DNA of 64,000 nucleotides from Chelonoidis abingdonii (taxonomy: Eukaryota > Chordata > Testudines > Testudinidae), in assembly GCF_003597395.2 (NCBI RefSeq), contig NC_133778.1:17864623-17928622 (forward strand), read 5' to 3'. Each line of letters starts with the position of its first letter. Positions within the stretch are counted from its first letter, which is position 1. A program made the position numbers and the translations under genes. Shown one piece after another: positions 10,520-22,392 of the stretch. The notes under the pieces were generated by a model. That model was given only the letters and a program-made list of their open reading frames with translations, searched no databases and was not told the origin of the DNA.

Positions 10520-13500
10520 AAAAACTCCTTTGCAAACTGCCCATGCCTACAAACATGTGCCTTAGACTCTCTGGCAGAAAGTGGGAGAGAGAAGAGGAAG
10601 TCTGCCCCCAGTACATGCTGATGCAAAATGCTAAGGGTCATACAGATTTCTATATACTGTGGGGGAAAGCAGCGGTGGGCTTTCTGAGCCATTTTTCTGT
10701 CTCCTCTGACCCTGGCATTCGCAAGAATCTGAACTAGCTCCATTGGTAAGTTAGAGCGCCACCAGACTTCTCTAGCTTATGTCAGATGAAACAGTCTCCT
10801 AGGAACCATTCTGTGAGTCCAGGATCACTAGAACAGTGGCATGCACACCCCATCTTTGAATGTCCCATGTGCAGCACAAAGCATAGATCCAGCTTTATAG
10901 CACCGGGAAGCTTCCCTACATCAAGACAGCTTGAAATGCTCTGCATTGCTTGAGCAGTACCAAAGAGAATTACCCTTAGCGGAAGATCTCAATCTCTGTC
11001 TCTGCAACTAAACTCTCCAGCAGCAATAAAACAACTTGATTATTACTTTTCCAAGTTCCATTTTAATCCCTGGTTTCCTATGAAGTATGCCTTTGGCTGG
11101 TAAGCAGTTAATAATGCAATCAGTTATAATTCTCTTTAACAGTATCATTTTAAAGATGTATCTTCAAAAAAAAAAGTGTCACAGCTTGGCATATTACTCC
11201 AGAGAAAGCCAGGCCATTACCGACAAAATGTTTTGACTCTTTAGACAGCATACTCTTTGAAAAAGAGCATTCAGATCATAGTGAAATTATTGTCTCAGTG
11301 AAGGGCAAGCCAGCGATGCTATGGGAATGAAACTCTGGAGTTCTTTAGAGGGCCAGGCTATGACATACTGGAAAGTGCCAGCTGGACTGCGGCATCTGGG
11401 AAAGAAACCTGGTGATTGGATAAAAGGATCATCTGTCAAATAATCTACACCGTGTGTCAGTCTGGCTCCCACACCCAGTGCAGCACTCAGCTCTGAGCCA
11501 GAACATTCTGGGTTCAAGCACCAGGCCAGCACTGTACTGGAGGTGTCCGTCTTTGTGGACTAGCAGTGTGTAGCTCGCTGAGTCTGTTAGAGCAAATTCT
11601 GTTTTAGTAACAACATAAATTGGAACTGGAAGCTTAAAACCCACCACTTGGTTTAAATGCAATGTCATGCCCTATGAAAGGTGGGAGAGGATTGCTGACA
11701 TCAGTCAGTCCCAGCCACATATCAGACCCTCAACTGCTCAATGATAGGCTTTTATTACACTTTCTGGTATGTATAGCAGCAGCAGATCTAAAATGAGAAT
11801 CACTGAGAATCAATGGGATGGGATTCATCTGTCCTCCTGTCCAGTGCAAGTGCTGCCACTGTAATAAACAGAAATCTGATAACTTCATACTGTCAGCACA
11901 AAATGAAGCGCTGACCTTGACCTGTGTAACATCATCTAGTAATTTTTTCAGAACTCCTACATATCGTGCTACCCTGCTATGATCCAATAAGAATCTACAA
12001 GTAATTAACTGGAATTTTTTGAAAACCGAAGCCTTAATCAAATATGTATTCTTATCAAAGTTCCAAGTCAGCAATAAATTGGGACATTTAAAAAACTGGG
12101 ATCTAATCCAGGCTGTGATCTGATCAGGGTTCAATGGTTATAATAAATTGGGACTATTAAAACTGGGATCCCATCCAACACTTTATTTTGTCTAAACCAC
12201 AGGACCGAGCTGTGCTGCAAAGTCAGGAATATTCAATCAACAGTAATGCCAAGTTGGATTAACCCTTAATAAATAGTGATACGAAAACACACGAGAGTCC
12301 CAAACAGGTATGGTCTTCCCAGAACTGAGGTGGGATAGAAATCAATTACCAAGATTTTATCAGAGCATCAATATGACCATCTCTAGGTTTTTATTTTTAT
12401 TAAAATAATAATAATACTCCAAGATTTAGCAGACTATAGCACAAAAGCCATATGGGTTTGTTAGCTATCTGTGCGCAGGTTTGAAAATGTACTGTACAGT
12501 TAAAACTCTTAAAATTTTGCTTTTGAACACCACAAACATTCACTTCTCATTCCAAACAATAGCTGGCTGTTTTATCAGATTGCAGCTCATGTGGCTATTC
12601 TGGTTTTCATTTTCATTTCCAGTAACATACAAATACTCTGTAATTAAATAAAATGAAATAAATGCTGATTGAAAATCTATTCCTGTTCTCTCACTAGCAT
12701 TCTCACAAAATGTTTTCTCTCTGAATGTTTTTATTTCGGTAAGACGCATTTAGTTTCTACAGGTATCATGCAGCTGCAAAATTAAATTTCAGTTTGCCAA
12801 ATATCAAAAACACATGTATTGATTTAAACTATGAGAATGGGCAACAAATGCAGCAGCCATTAAGACAAGGGAGAAGGTCTCTCAGCTTTTGGAAGGAAAA
12901 TTTAGAATCTTCAGTATAAAAACTGAATCCAATCACTTTCTCCAAATTTGAGATTTGCTCTTACCTACCTTCAGTTCAGGCCAGTTTTTGAAAATAAGGG
13001 CCATTCCCTTGGCTTTCCTTCCATTCTGCACAAAAACTTAAATGCTACTTTTTAAAATCTCAATTAATTTCAACGAGAAACACAAAACTAAGGTTTAACT
13101 AACAAAATAAACTCGCTACCTCCCATAAGGAACCAGTGCAGGGCATTGGTCTGTACACAGTGTGTCTTTATATTCACTAAGTCATATGTTATTTATTAAA
13201 ATCACTCTGGTGTCAATGAGGAGCTTCATTTAGGGAAATTTTATTCTACAACTGTAAGATGTTCGACTGCTGAAAAGGAGACTTTGGTCTCAGCAGGGAT
13301 GCTTCAGTAAAATCATCCTAAACAAACAGGAAAAAATAGTTCTCTTTCAACTGATACTCACTTTATTTGCATTCGAAAAGAGAATAAATTACTACATGAA
13401 AAACTCAAGTACCTAATATATTTTTCTCATTTGTTTTGCAATAGTTTTCAAATGTTAAAAAATTAAAAGGCATCCCTACATGAGCTAGACAGGAAGGGAA

Positions 13501-13758
13501 GAGAAAAAGCCTGGGTTGAAAAAATTAAACAAATAAAATGACCACCTGTTCCGGTACTTAATAATTTACTAAAATAACAGCTTGTTTTTAGAGCGTAAAG
13601 AATGACAATTTGGTAGTAACTGACTGTGAACACACAAAAAAATATAAATCTGACTCAGCTTGATCAACTTTTTTTTTAAAAATCAGCCTTAGACATAGTA
13701 TTTGCTTTTATTCCTTTTATGGGCAGATTCTAGCCCTTTGGAGCTGATGTTTAATTAT
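10520..13758. other. Long stretch without recognised genes
   Basis: Contains a poly-A run (11169-11178), a short direct repeat (12073-12177, listed separately) and an ATA-rich patch near 12398-12415. The open frame at 11730-12134 (minus) has no motif and lies over that repeat; I do not call it a gene. Confidence 0.5.
12073..12177 (+). repeat. Short direct repeat (two about 37-bp units)
   Basis: aataaattgggacatttaaa at 12073 and aataaattgggactattaaa at 12142 are followed by actgggatctaatcca and actgggatcccatcca. The units are 69 bp apart, start to start. Confidence 0.8.
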
Positions 13759-13767
13759 GGCCAAAGC

Positions 13768-14053
13768 AGGGCCAACTCCAGGCACCAGCGTAGGAAGCAG
13801 GTGCTTAATGCAGCACTCCATCTGGTATTGGGGCAGCACGTCCGGGTCTTTGGCAGGAATTCGGTGGCGGGTCCCTCATTCCCTCTCCTCCTCTTTGAGG
13901 TGCTGCCGAATTGCCGCTGAACAGGAAGAGAGGGAGGACCCGCCCCCAAACTGCCGCAGAAGAAGAGGTGCGATTGAACTGCCGCTGAAGTGCCATCACC
14001 CCGCCTTTTTTTTTCTACTGCTTGGGGCGGCAGAAAAGCAGAAGCCGGTCCTG
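13768..14053. mobile_element. GC-rich non-autonomous dispersed element with target duplication
   Basis: Opens gggccaactccaggcacc and closes agccggtcctg, with repeated ttgccgctga and ggcggcag blocks inside and poly-T at 14007-14015. The 9-bp direct repeat ggccaaagc flanks it (13759-13767 and 14054-14062). I recognise it as a widespread turtle repeat; the transposon class is unassigned. The overlapping GC-rich open frames are incidental. Confidence 0.65.
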
Positions 14054-14469
14054 GGCCAAAGCCTCCAAAGTGCGAACAAAATGATGAGTTTATTTAAAAT
14101 AGGGCCTCAGTCCAATGAATCATTGACATGAATTAGAAAGGACAAACTATCAGCTCAGAGAAACAAAGAGCCGGGTAAGGAAAACCTCCTAATACAATAT
14201 TGCCATGAAGTTCTAACATTTTTCTTTCTGTGAAGATTTAGTCATATGTGCTACTATGAGCAATGAAAGACTGAAGGAGAGTGGAAAAAAGGAATAAACT
14301 GTGAAATTTAGAGGTGGTGCTGACTTCTTATACAATTAGATACAGATAAGGCTATTACTGAGGAAGTAAGACTAACATCCTAAATTCCCATTAACCACTT
14401 CAAGCCCGTAGTAACATCAATCATAGAAAGTAAAACAGGTTTCAGAAAGAAAGGGTAGGTTTTTGGTTG

Positions 14470-14735
14470 AAGCGGTAGATGATGAATCAGGAAACGTGGG
14501 CCCAATTCCCAGCTCTGACAGAAACTTCCTTTTGTGAACCTGGACAAATCACTGAATTGGCATCCGTAAAATGAGAATAATGATGCTATTTTCTTTCTCC
14601 CAACCTTTGTCTTTTAAACCTGTAGGCTCCTGGGGCAAGGTCTGAGATGTAATATGTGTTTTTACAGCGTCTAACAACAAAGACCTGATGTTGGTTGGGA
14701 CCTCTAGGAACTACTTCTAATATAAAAAATAAATA
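14470..14735 (+). repeat. Old core-SINE/MIR-like amniote repeat
   Basis: Blocks in the usual order: cagctctgacagaaacttcc, ccgtaaaatgagaataatga, ggctcctggggcaaggtctg, tttttacagcgtctaacaac, ending in aataaataa. Strongly diverged; the family name is from memory. Confidence 0.5.
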
Positions 14736-14739
14736 ATTA

Positions 14740-14880
14740 GAGCTGGTTGAGAGTTTTGCAATGGAATATGCCAATTTATTGAATCAAACTTTTTGCAGAA
14801 ATTTATCATCTTCGTTGGGAAGGTTTTTCAGGTCTAGGAAGCAATTTTTAGCCAAAACCACAGAGACTCCCACCCCAAAA
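14740..14880 (+). mobile_element. MITE end with AGAGCTGGT terminus (partial)
   Basis: Starts with attagagctggttgagagtt and continues with aaactttttgcagaaattt, matching the left end of the MITE family also seen at 54616 and 60317. The right end is not found. Confidence 0.45.
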
Positions 14881-14912
14881 TAGCCAATAGCCATAGCCTG
14901 GGCTATTGAAGA

Positions 14913-14965
14913 TCCAGGTTTTAAGTCCCTGCTCAGTCTGAATTGGAGCAGGGACTTGAACCTGG
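14913..14965. repeat. Inverted repeat, 20-bp arms
   Basis: ccaggttttaagtccctgctc at the left pairs with ggagcagggacttgaacctgg at the right, with an about 11-bp loop and one or two mismatches. It belongs to a larger dispersed turtle sequence (the ttgaacctggttccc block is familiar) whose limits I cannot set. Confidence 0.75.
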
Positions 14966-16860
14966 TTCCCCAATGACTAGGCTACAGAGTCAGTCTCTCT
15001 CTACCTCAGCGAACATTTAATTAGTTCTTTCTCATGTTATCATTTCAAATGTCAAAACCTCAAATTTCTTTTGTGGAATGGAATTCTTGCTTTCCAGTCA
15101 GCACTATAAATAATAATGATGATGTTTTACCTTCACATTTTAGCGTAGGGTGTATTGCTGGTACAAAACTGGCACAGAGAAGCAAGAAAAGGAAACACAG
15201 AAAAGAAAGGATTAAAAAAGAAAGATGTGGAATGGAAATAAGGTTTACATGGGCACAGCAACAACATTTCACCTTGTAAGGGTCACATGTGCAGCCTGAT
15301 GCTCATTGGACTTTATGAAATATGATGTTATTGGGTGGGAGGGATTTTTGCACTTTGCAAAACTCCAAAGAAATCCTGCTCTTCTAAGTTGTGAATGCAC
15401 TTCCTACTGGAAAACACACCCCACAGAGATCTTGTGCCTTTGGAGACATGCCAAACGTGCAGTGCATGCAAAACCAACCTCCCAACATCATGCAAGGTCC
15501 ACACAGCTGCTAGGATGCTGAAATGGTCTTGATCATTAATCCTATCCCACCCACCCCAAAAATCAACGACTCGAACCTCTGCTACTAACACCTGATATAG
15601 ATAGCTCAGGGTCTGAAAAAAATGTGTCAGATCGATGTACCCACACGTGTGGTGAAGGAGTATTGGTTAGTGTGGTAGATCTTTGAAAAACCCAGGCAGT
15701 CAGCACTTAACTGACATACAACCTCAAGCAGCCAAACTAAGTTTTTTATTCTAGGGATGGAATTGAGACTTCACAATAAAAATTACTCATGTAACTATTC
15801 ATGGAAAGGTAAAATTAGATAGGTAATTAATATCACTTATGAAAGTCAAAATTAGAAAAGTAATTAATACTTTGCTCAAGGTTAGTTAGGAGATTATCTT
15901 GTTTAGAGTTCTGTAGTCTATCACTTGTTAGTTTTGTCATAAATACATTTCACTCCAAACAACAGTGCAGTTGAAAATATGATGCCTACATTCTAGTAAA
16001 TCTTTAGTGATGCTTGGTTGTTAAAGATGAGACAACGTATGCATAATTGCAGTTAGTGAAGTCATAGTAGCAGCGAGATCTATGGTGTAGGCTCTCCGCA
16101 TGGTTTTCTTTGCCAATATGTGCATTAAAATCTTAGGCTTGAATTACATTATACATTATAGGATTACTGAATCTTGGGACACAGTTATAAAACTCATCTA
16201 TACTATCTTCATAAGCATCACCATTAGGTGAATAGTCAACAACAATAAAAAGTACTCAATTTCATTTAAACTGGGTTACTTATCTTGAGGCTGAACTTAA
16301 TCAACCCCTCATATCATTCTTGCACAGAAACGTGTGTGAGAAAACCAGCTACAGTATGCACTTTTCCTTTATCATTGCTAAAATCTTTGCCACCCTGTGA
16401 CCAGTAGTACAAGATAGGGTTCAAGAGTCAACTAGTAGATAGTCTTGAACTACAAAAAATATATAACTATGTTCTTGTTTTAGTTAGAGAGTGTCATGAC
16501 CTGCTTGTATACACAGTATATGTTATACTACTTTGGGGATAATACGAGTATTTTTTTATGTAAGCAAAATTATCTGAAGGAGAGAGGCTGATATTTCTAT
16601 TCATTTGCATTGTGGAAGAAGAATCAAATAAGTGAGTTAAAAATATCAGCTAAGTTCACCAACTTCTCAACACACCTGCTGTTCTCCATTTCAGTTCAAA
16701 CACTTCCAGGGCAGAAAGTTACATCATTATTAGAGAAGAGAAAACAGAATGAAGACGACATTAGACTGCCTGTTTCTAATACACCCTTACCAATTTACTG
16801 TCAGTCAGTGACTGTGGACTTTTAAAAAGCAGTTAACACTAAAGAAATGTTAAGAACAAT
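14966..16860. other. No gene recognised
   Basis: A/T-rich. A lysine/arginine-rich open frame at 15034-15279 (plus) reflects an A/G-rich run and has no supported identity. Confidence 0.5.
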
Positions 16861-17096
16861 TATCTCATGTCCAATTGGAACATTAGCCCTTTAGACAGAA
16901 GGGCTCATTCCTTTCAGTCTGCCAACATTTTAGTAAATGACACTGGCCCTTTAACAGATGGGATACATACTTCTTAGCTTGCCAGTATCCTAATAAAAGA
17001 CACTGGCTTCTTTAAAATGAAGGACACAGACTTCTCAAATTGCCAGCATCCAAACTGGGAATCAGCAGTTTAAAATAAAGGTAGCACTCCACTGCC
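16861..17096 (+). repeat. Degenerate minisatellite, four units of about 60 bp
   Basis: The pattern (gccag)(ca/ta)tcctaataaa.gacactggc..tttaaa..ggacacagacttctcaaatt recurs at about 16861, 16921, 16981 and 17042 with a 60-61-bp period. The middle two units are the clearest. Not recognised as part of a known element. Confidence 0.75.
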
Positions 17097-18743
17097 TGGC
17101 AAAACCAGGGACATGCTACAGAAATTTTAAAGCAAATGGTATAAATCCTACCCTGAAATTATTTAATTCAGATAAACTACCTATTAAAACACCGGGTAGG
17201 TATATCCAATTATCAGTACTACAGTAACTGGATAGCCCACCATCTCCTGAAATGAGTGGAATAAATATTATTAATAACCTTTGGGATATAATTACCCCAT
17301 CAAATCCCATTAGTCACCCGGTCACATGACTAAAATACATTGTGCAATAGTCTCTCAACTGGGTAACAGTGCATGAAGGGAGGCTAGATGTCTCAAAAGA
17401 CTTGTGACCAGCAACACAAAGGTAGGGCTGTCCCCTTAGCTCTTGTGTGTGTGTGACATCCCTGCAAAGAGAGAGAACGCAGCTGCCTGGGTACATTGAG
17501 AAAGCAGCGATGCCCATTTTCTCCCATCTCCCAATGAGCAGAATACTCTAATGAGGGGAGTGTGCCTCCCTCTCCAGCTAACACACATTACCCCAGGGTG
17601 GGGCCTCTCATATGAAAAGCACGTGCCACTATTGCTTGAGCTAAGAGACTGCGTCCCCTTGATGGCAACTGCAGCAGACTCATTAACCTCTTACGTGCAC
17701 CGTCTACTGGAGGGGAACAAAGACCCAGCTTGTGGAAATGTGATTGCACCCAGAAGGCTAGTCTTTATTGGGGAGCAGGAGAAAAGTGCTTGCTCACCTT
17801 CAGGGCAGCACTGCAAGGATTACCTATTTTTCCAGGTTTTTTCAAGACTGGGAACTCAGGAGGGTGGGAGTTAGGAGAAGTAAAAGCTATTGGGTCTATT
17901 GGGCTGGAAAGGCACTGAGGTTGTTGAGATTATGGATGGGACAGGTATATTTTATGAGAGAGGAAAAAAACCAACAGAAGAAAAATAAAACCCCCTTGGT
18001 TTACAATGGTTCTTCAGTCTCTCAGGATCTCTCCTAACCTTTGGGCACTACTTTATTCCCATTGTCCTTAGGCATATTCAGCATTTGTGTACTTTATATT
18101 ATTACAACATGAATCTAGAGGTTAATTTCTTCTATAACCTTGAGTGAACACAACACGAAAAAGGAGGAAACAACATAAAGATGAATATACCAAAGCTGCA
18201 CTTATAAGCAGAAAACCTATTGATTGGCACCATAGTCAGAGGAGGCCTGGAGTGCTGGAAACCAGTATGGAGGTTGTAGGAAGAAAGGGAACCTGGAGGC
18301 CCATAAGAAGCTGTTCCTACTGCCTTATGGAGGAGACGGGGAGCCCAGTGCACAGAGCTCCAGAAGTAGCAGCTCATAGCATTGGGAGGGAGGCGAGGAG
18401 AAATCAGACCAGGCCTCAGGAGAAGGTCCCCTTACTGGCATTGGGTAGCGTGGGCCCTGAAGAGGAGCTGCTGCATCAGGCTGGGCAGAGAATGCATTAA
18501 GCACCATGAGAGAAGCAGAGGAAGCAGAATAGATGTTGTTATGCAGTAACCCAGCAAAGCAGCAGCCTCAGGAAGGCAAAGCCAGAAGACTGGCCTAACA
18601 ATGTTGCACTGCAGAGACTGACTGGCGGAGAGCTGGGATGGCATATCACCGGCCCAGGCCTGGAACAACTGCCCTGGCTTTCCCTCCTATATAGGAGGTC
18701 CTTGCCTTCTGTTCTTCTAATCAACATAGATGTTTACATGATT
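17097..18743. other. Intron sequence downstream of the PARD3B exon
   Basis: Mixed composition, somewhat GC-richer at 18240-18660. Several overlapping open frames on both strands here lack motifs and splice support. I searched by eye for the next PARD3B coding exon and did not find it. Confidence 0.5.
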
Positions 18744-18750
18744 TACTCAC
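18744..18750 (-). promoter_or_regulatory. Splice donor of the PARD3B exon
   Basis: On the minus strand the exon end GAAAG is followed by GTGAGTA, a near-consensus U2-type 5' splice site. The following intron runs out of the window at position 1. Confidence 0.8.
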
Positions 18751-18861
18751 CTTTCACGCTCATCTTTCATCTTTTCTAGTTCTTCTTCTCTCAGTGTGCC
18801 GTGTTTTGGATTTCCCTTCTGGTCAGCTTTCCCACCTTTCTCTTCTTTCTTCTTTCCAAAT
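18751..18861 (-). CDS. PARD3B: PARD3B internal coding exon (111 bp)
   Basis: Read on the minus strand, this is a 111-bp segment (37 codons in length) starting one base before a codon boundary and ending after two bases of the next codon, so it is phase-symmetric. It encodes FGKKKEEKGGKADQK, then GNPKHGT, then REEELEKMKDERE, with Arg codons split across both junctions. This basic, glutamate-rich segment matches what I remember of the region after the PDZ domains in PARD3B, a PAR-3 family scaffold acting at cell junctions in epithelial polarity with PAR-6 and aPKC. The acceptor (pyrimidine-rich tract ending TTAATCAG) and donor (GAAAG/GTGAGT) are strong. The neighbouring coding exons were not found in the window, as expected for a gene with very long introns. 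PARD3 is the alternative, but its sequence here is less similar as I recall it. The frame is intact and the splice signals are good; only the paralogue call is from memory. Confidence 0.85.
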
Positions 18862-18900
18862 CTGATTAAGACATTAGGAAAGGGTCAGGGGAAGAGGAGA
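18862..18900 (-). promoter_or_regulatory. Splice acceptor and polypyrimidine tract of the PARD3B exon
   Basis: On the minus strand this reads as a C/T-rich run (CTCTCCTCTTCCCCTGACCC and onward) with TAAT-like branch-point candidates, ending in CAG at 18864-18862 directly before the exon. No other AG lies in the last 15 bases before it. Confidence 0.8.
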
Positions 18901-19424
18901 GAATTAGTAGAGGAAAAATGCAATATTTACTGAGTACACAACAAAGCTGCATATTTACGCAATGATAACGTAGTGAGCTATTGCCTAGAGTAAGGGACCT
19001 ATCGCAATAATAAAATAAATTACCAATAATTCTGACTATACACCATTTACACAGTACTTGACAATGAATGTATTTGGACTTTGAGTGCGTTAGAGAAATT
19101 ACCACCCCCCAAGACCTGAAACAAAAGCAGCTGCTATGCTAAGCTATTATTAGCATACATTTCAAAGTAGTTGAAGGTTCTTCTTACCAGAGAATAGGCT
19201 CTCTGAAAGTGATCTTCAGAGCAATCATATGTGCCAACATACAGAGTTGACCACATGTTCTACTCCTATTGGTAAAAATTGTCACTCGTTCGCATATGGC
19301 TTTAATGTAAAGGTACAGGGTTGATTTTTGTTTAAAGTCACAGGAAGATGCAATCAGGATCAAAAATAAATCTTGCCCTATTGCAAGATGAGAGAGATAG
19401 CTACTTCACAAAAGTCCTCTCTTA
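18901..19424. other. Intron sequence upstream of the PARD3B exon
   Basis: No feature beyond the acceptor tract itself. Confidence 0.5.
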
Positions 19425-19610
19425 AATGCTTTACTTTCTATCTAATAATGTATTATTATTTAATATTGATATTATGAGAATGCTCCAGAGATCCCAGTCA
19501 CTCCTGGGGTTCCATTGTATTAGGCACTGTACGAAGACATGCAAAACTATATTCCTTTCTTCACAGAGCTTGCAAGAGGTTATTAAGTGGCAGAGCTACA
19601 TTTCATTTCT
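19425..19610 (+). repeat. Old core-SINE/MIR-like amniote repeat
   Basis: ttattatttaatattgatat, then ctggggttccattgtattag, gcactgtacgaagacatgca and cacagagcttgcaa follow the order of a familiar reptile and bird repeat (GGGGCCCCATTGTGCTAGGC type). Highly diverged. Confidence 0.55.
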
Positions 19611-19979
19611 TATTGAGTTAGCATTCTCCCATCCTCCCAAATTTGAATTCCTGAATTTCATATGTCACAAATGATCAGTCATTTTTATCATATTGCAACC
19701 TTTCAAGTGCCTTTATATGCAAATTAAGGCTAACGATTTACAAACATTATTTCTTCATGGAGCATGCTGTATTTTAACTTCATTACTACGCCTCACAACT
19801 TTTTGAATACTTTTATGGAAGTCAGTAACATTTCCTCGGTGAACTTTCCTTTATCCTTTTTTATTTTTCATTTCAGTCCAAACTGCCTTCAGTACGATAG
19901 CTGAACTACACTGAATAGACGTACGTTGTACATCACAGACCTCCTTTGACCAAGGCAGAATTACTATGACTGTTCAGTC
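19611..19979. other. No feature recognised
   Basis: A/T-rich intron sequence. Confidence 0.5.
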
Positions 19980-20250
19980 AGACTATGTCTACACGTGGAG
20001 CTAGAGGTGTGAGGCCCAGCTCAAGCAGACATGCTCACATAAAAATAATGGCATAGCCATGGTGTCACAGGCAGTGGCGGCACAGACTAGCTGCCCACAA
20101 AGTCCAGGGAATTTGTACTTGGAGTGATTAGGCAGTGATGCTGCAGCTACCTTACTATTTTTGCCGCACTCACTTGATGAGAGTTAACGTGAGTATGTCT
20201 GTGCGAGCTGGGAATCACACCCTTAGCTCCAAGTGTAAACGTAGCCTCTG
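19980..20250. mobile_element. Non-autonomous DNA transposon (MITE)
   Basis: The left end agactatgtctacacgtgga, continuing gctagaggtgtga, is complementary to the right end tcacacccttagctccaagt, continuing gtaaacgtagcct. The arms are about 35 bp and imperfect. Same GTCTACAC style as 7652-7860 but a different interior. Confidence 0.7.
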
Positions 20251-20399
20251 ACTCCCAAAGTCATGATCCAGATTGCTAGTGAATTTAATCAAAGGAGCCT
20301 GAGCCTACAGAAAAATGAAGTCATTAGACTCCAAAGGGCAAATCTTGCAAATAAGGCATTTCCATTATGACAGCAGCCATATTTACATAGACGCAGGAA

Positions 20400-20890
20400 G
20401 TAGGGATATGGGGGGTGCTACAGTATCCCCAGGTTTTATGTGGGGCTGCTGGCCCCGTGCCCGGGACTCCTCTCACTGGGTTCAGGTCCTGGGGGCCAGC
20501 CCTGTGCCCCACTCCCCAGCTGCTGGCTCTGCACTTTGGACTCTGCTCCTCAGGTTCCTGCACCCAGCCCCACCCCCCATTCCCAAGCCTCTGCACCTGG
20601 CTCCCAGCTCCCAGGGCTCCACTCCCAGAGCCCCACCCCCAGGGCTATGCTCCAGGCACCACATGGCCTGGCTGCCAGCTCCTGCTCAGGGCTCCACTCT
20701 TGGCTCCACGCCCACTTCCAGCTCTGGCCATGGCTTCCACCCCCTTACCCATCTATGGGTCCCCCCTCACAGAAACACAGCCCTGCTCCCAGCCTCAGCT
20801 CGGGGGAGGAGGGGCATGGACAGGGGTCAGGGGGCTGGCTTTCAGCACCCCCACTACTAAAAATCTTCCAGCGCCACTGCATGTTTGTGG
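20400..20890. repeat. GC-rich dispersed repeat ending in a CAGCACCCCCACTA block
   Basis: Pyrimidine- and C-rich sequence (repeats of ggctcca, cagctcc, ccccac) ending tttcagcacccccactacta, then aatcttccagcgccactgc. I recognise that end from a common turtle repeat; a short relative sits at 40525-40622. The long open frames here (up to 181 codons on the plus strand) are low-complexity, overlap in three frames, and are not genes. Confidence 0.6.
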
Positions 20891-21429
20891 GTGAGTGAAA
20901 GAAAGACACATGGTGAGGGTGAAGGAGCAGGGGGAAGCAGCAGAGGTGCAGGCAAGAGGACTTAACCCTCCCTTGTAAATGTACAGAAGAGCTCCAGGGT
21001 GGCTCTTTGCAGTGGAATGAGGAAGGAGACTGGGCATATTAAGGGTATGGTGGATGTGTCTGTACATACTTCATCTTACTCTTCCCCACATCTCTGCAGT
21101 AGCAGCCACAGCCCCAAGTCCTATTTAAAGCACTAATGGCCTGCTGCTCCAGAAAATACATGCCACTTTGTTAGGGATCCCTGTTCCAAACATACACCTG
21201 ACCCACGAGCCATACTTGGTTCTCCTTTTATAGTCCCATCTCACTACAGTGCTATCAGAATAATTAAATTTCATACCTGCGCTCTTTTTGAGTGGAAAGT
21301 CTACACTCTGGCTCTATTATCAGCCTGTAGGTTCCTGTGATCTCCAGAGACTGTGGAGCCACATACACGTGAAGGGGGGGAACACTGCAGCTAGGAAGAG
21401 ATGGGAAAGGGCAGGCATGTGGGTGTGTA
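20891..21429. other. No feature recognised
   Basis: Purine-rich patches; nothing with coding or repeat support. Confidence 0.5.
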
Positions 21430-21613
21430 TATCTATATGTGAGAGAGTGATTGAGAGAGCATGTGTGTGTGTGAGAGAGAAAGTACTGAACAAGAGAGAT
21501 GGACACAGAGACTGGTGAAAAGACACAGGCATAAAAGAAGAGCTAGATGGGACCGTGCAAATGTTATTTCATATAGGAATGGAAGATCAAACCAAACCAA
21601 ACCAAACCAAACC
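21430..21613 (+). repeat. Simple-repeat cluster
   Basis: GA and GT runs (gtgtgtgtgtgagagag near 21463-21480) and an (AAACC)n run at about 21589-21613. Confidence 0.85.
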
Positions 21614-22370
21614 CACCCACACACCTTAGTCCAACACCTGCAGGGTGGATGGGAAAAGAATCTGTTTTCCAGCACTTGCATATTTGCTGAAGATCTCTCA
21701 TGGCAGTATCCTCAAGAGAGGATGCATTAGCTCTTGAGTCCTGGCCCTGATCTGACTCTGGCAGTTTGTTTATATTCTTCCTGCCTACAGTTCCCCCACA
21801 GTATCAATTACAGCTTTGTGGAGTCTAGTATTTGTCTTGAGTATTTATAGATCTTTAAAACATTATTCTTGGACATTTTGTGTTGCTGTAGGGAGGTAAA
21901 GTTAGATATGTAGCATACAAAAATGTTAAAAAAAAGATTGAACCCCTCTGACTTTCAAGTCTGGGTATTATTTGTTGCTTACAAAAGGAATTTTTTTTAA
22001 ATAAAATAACAATTTTGTTTGTAATAACTGCCAGTTTGACATCGCTTTGCACAAACAGTGCTGTCTCCTAGTATAGCGGCTGTTGCCATGAATTGGTAAG
22101 GTCAAATATAATTATAAACTAGCAGTGGTGGGTTGGTCTTGATGAAAACAAGTTTTTCTGCTATTTTTGACTTCCCCCTAGAGCTGTGTGGGCTTACAAT
22201 ATTTACCTTCCATACTAAATACGCAATATGTTGCCTAAGGCTGGGGAAATGTTCTGATTTTGGCCTCCTCTGTTCATTACTAAACTCTTAAAAATCTATT
22301 CCTCATTATTATTATTGTTAATTATTATGATGATGTTTTGCAGAACAGCAAAAATCCAGCATGGACATTA

Positions 22371-22392
22371 AGAGAGAGAGAGAGAGAGAGAG
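22371..22392 (+). repeat. (AG)11 microsatellite
   Basis: Eleven uninterrupted AG units, then a gtgagtgta run. Confidence 0.95.

Noticed and set aside
11730..12134. 134-codon minus-strand open frame
   Set aside because: Overlaps a short direct repeat, lacks motifs, and has no splice or promoter context.
15034..15279. Lys/Arg-rich open frame considered as another PARD3B exon
   Set aside because: It is on the opposite strand to the PARD3B exon and simply follows an A/G-rich run.
20315..20898. Three overlapping 150-180-codon plus-strand frames
   Set aside because: Pro/Ala/Ser-rich translation of a C-rich dispersed repeat, open in all three phases at once.
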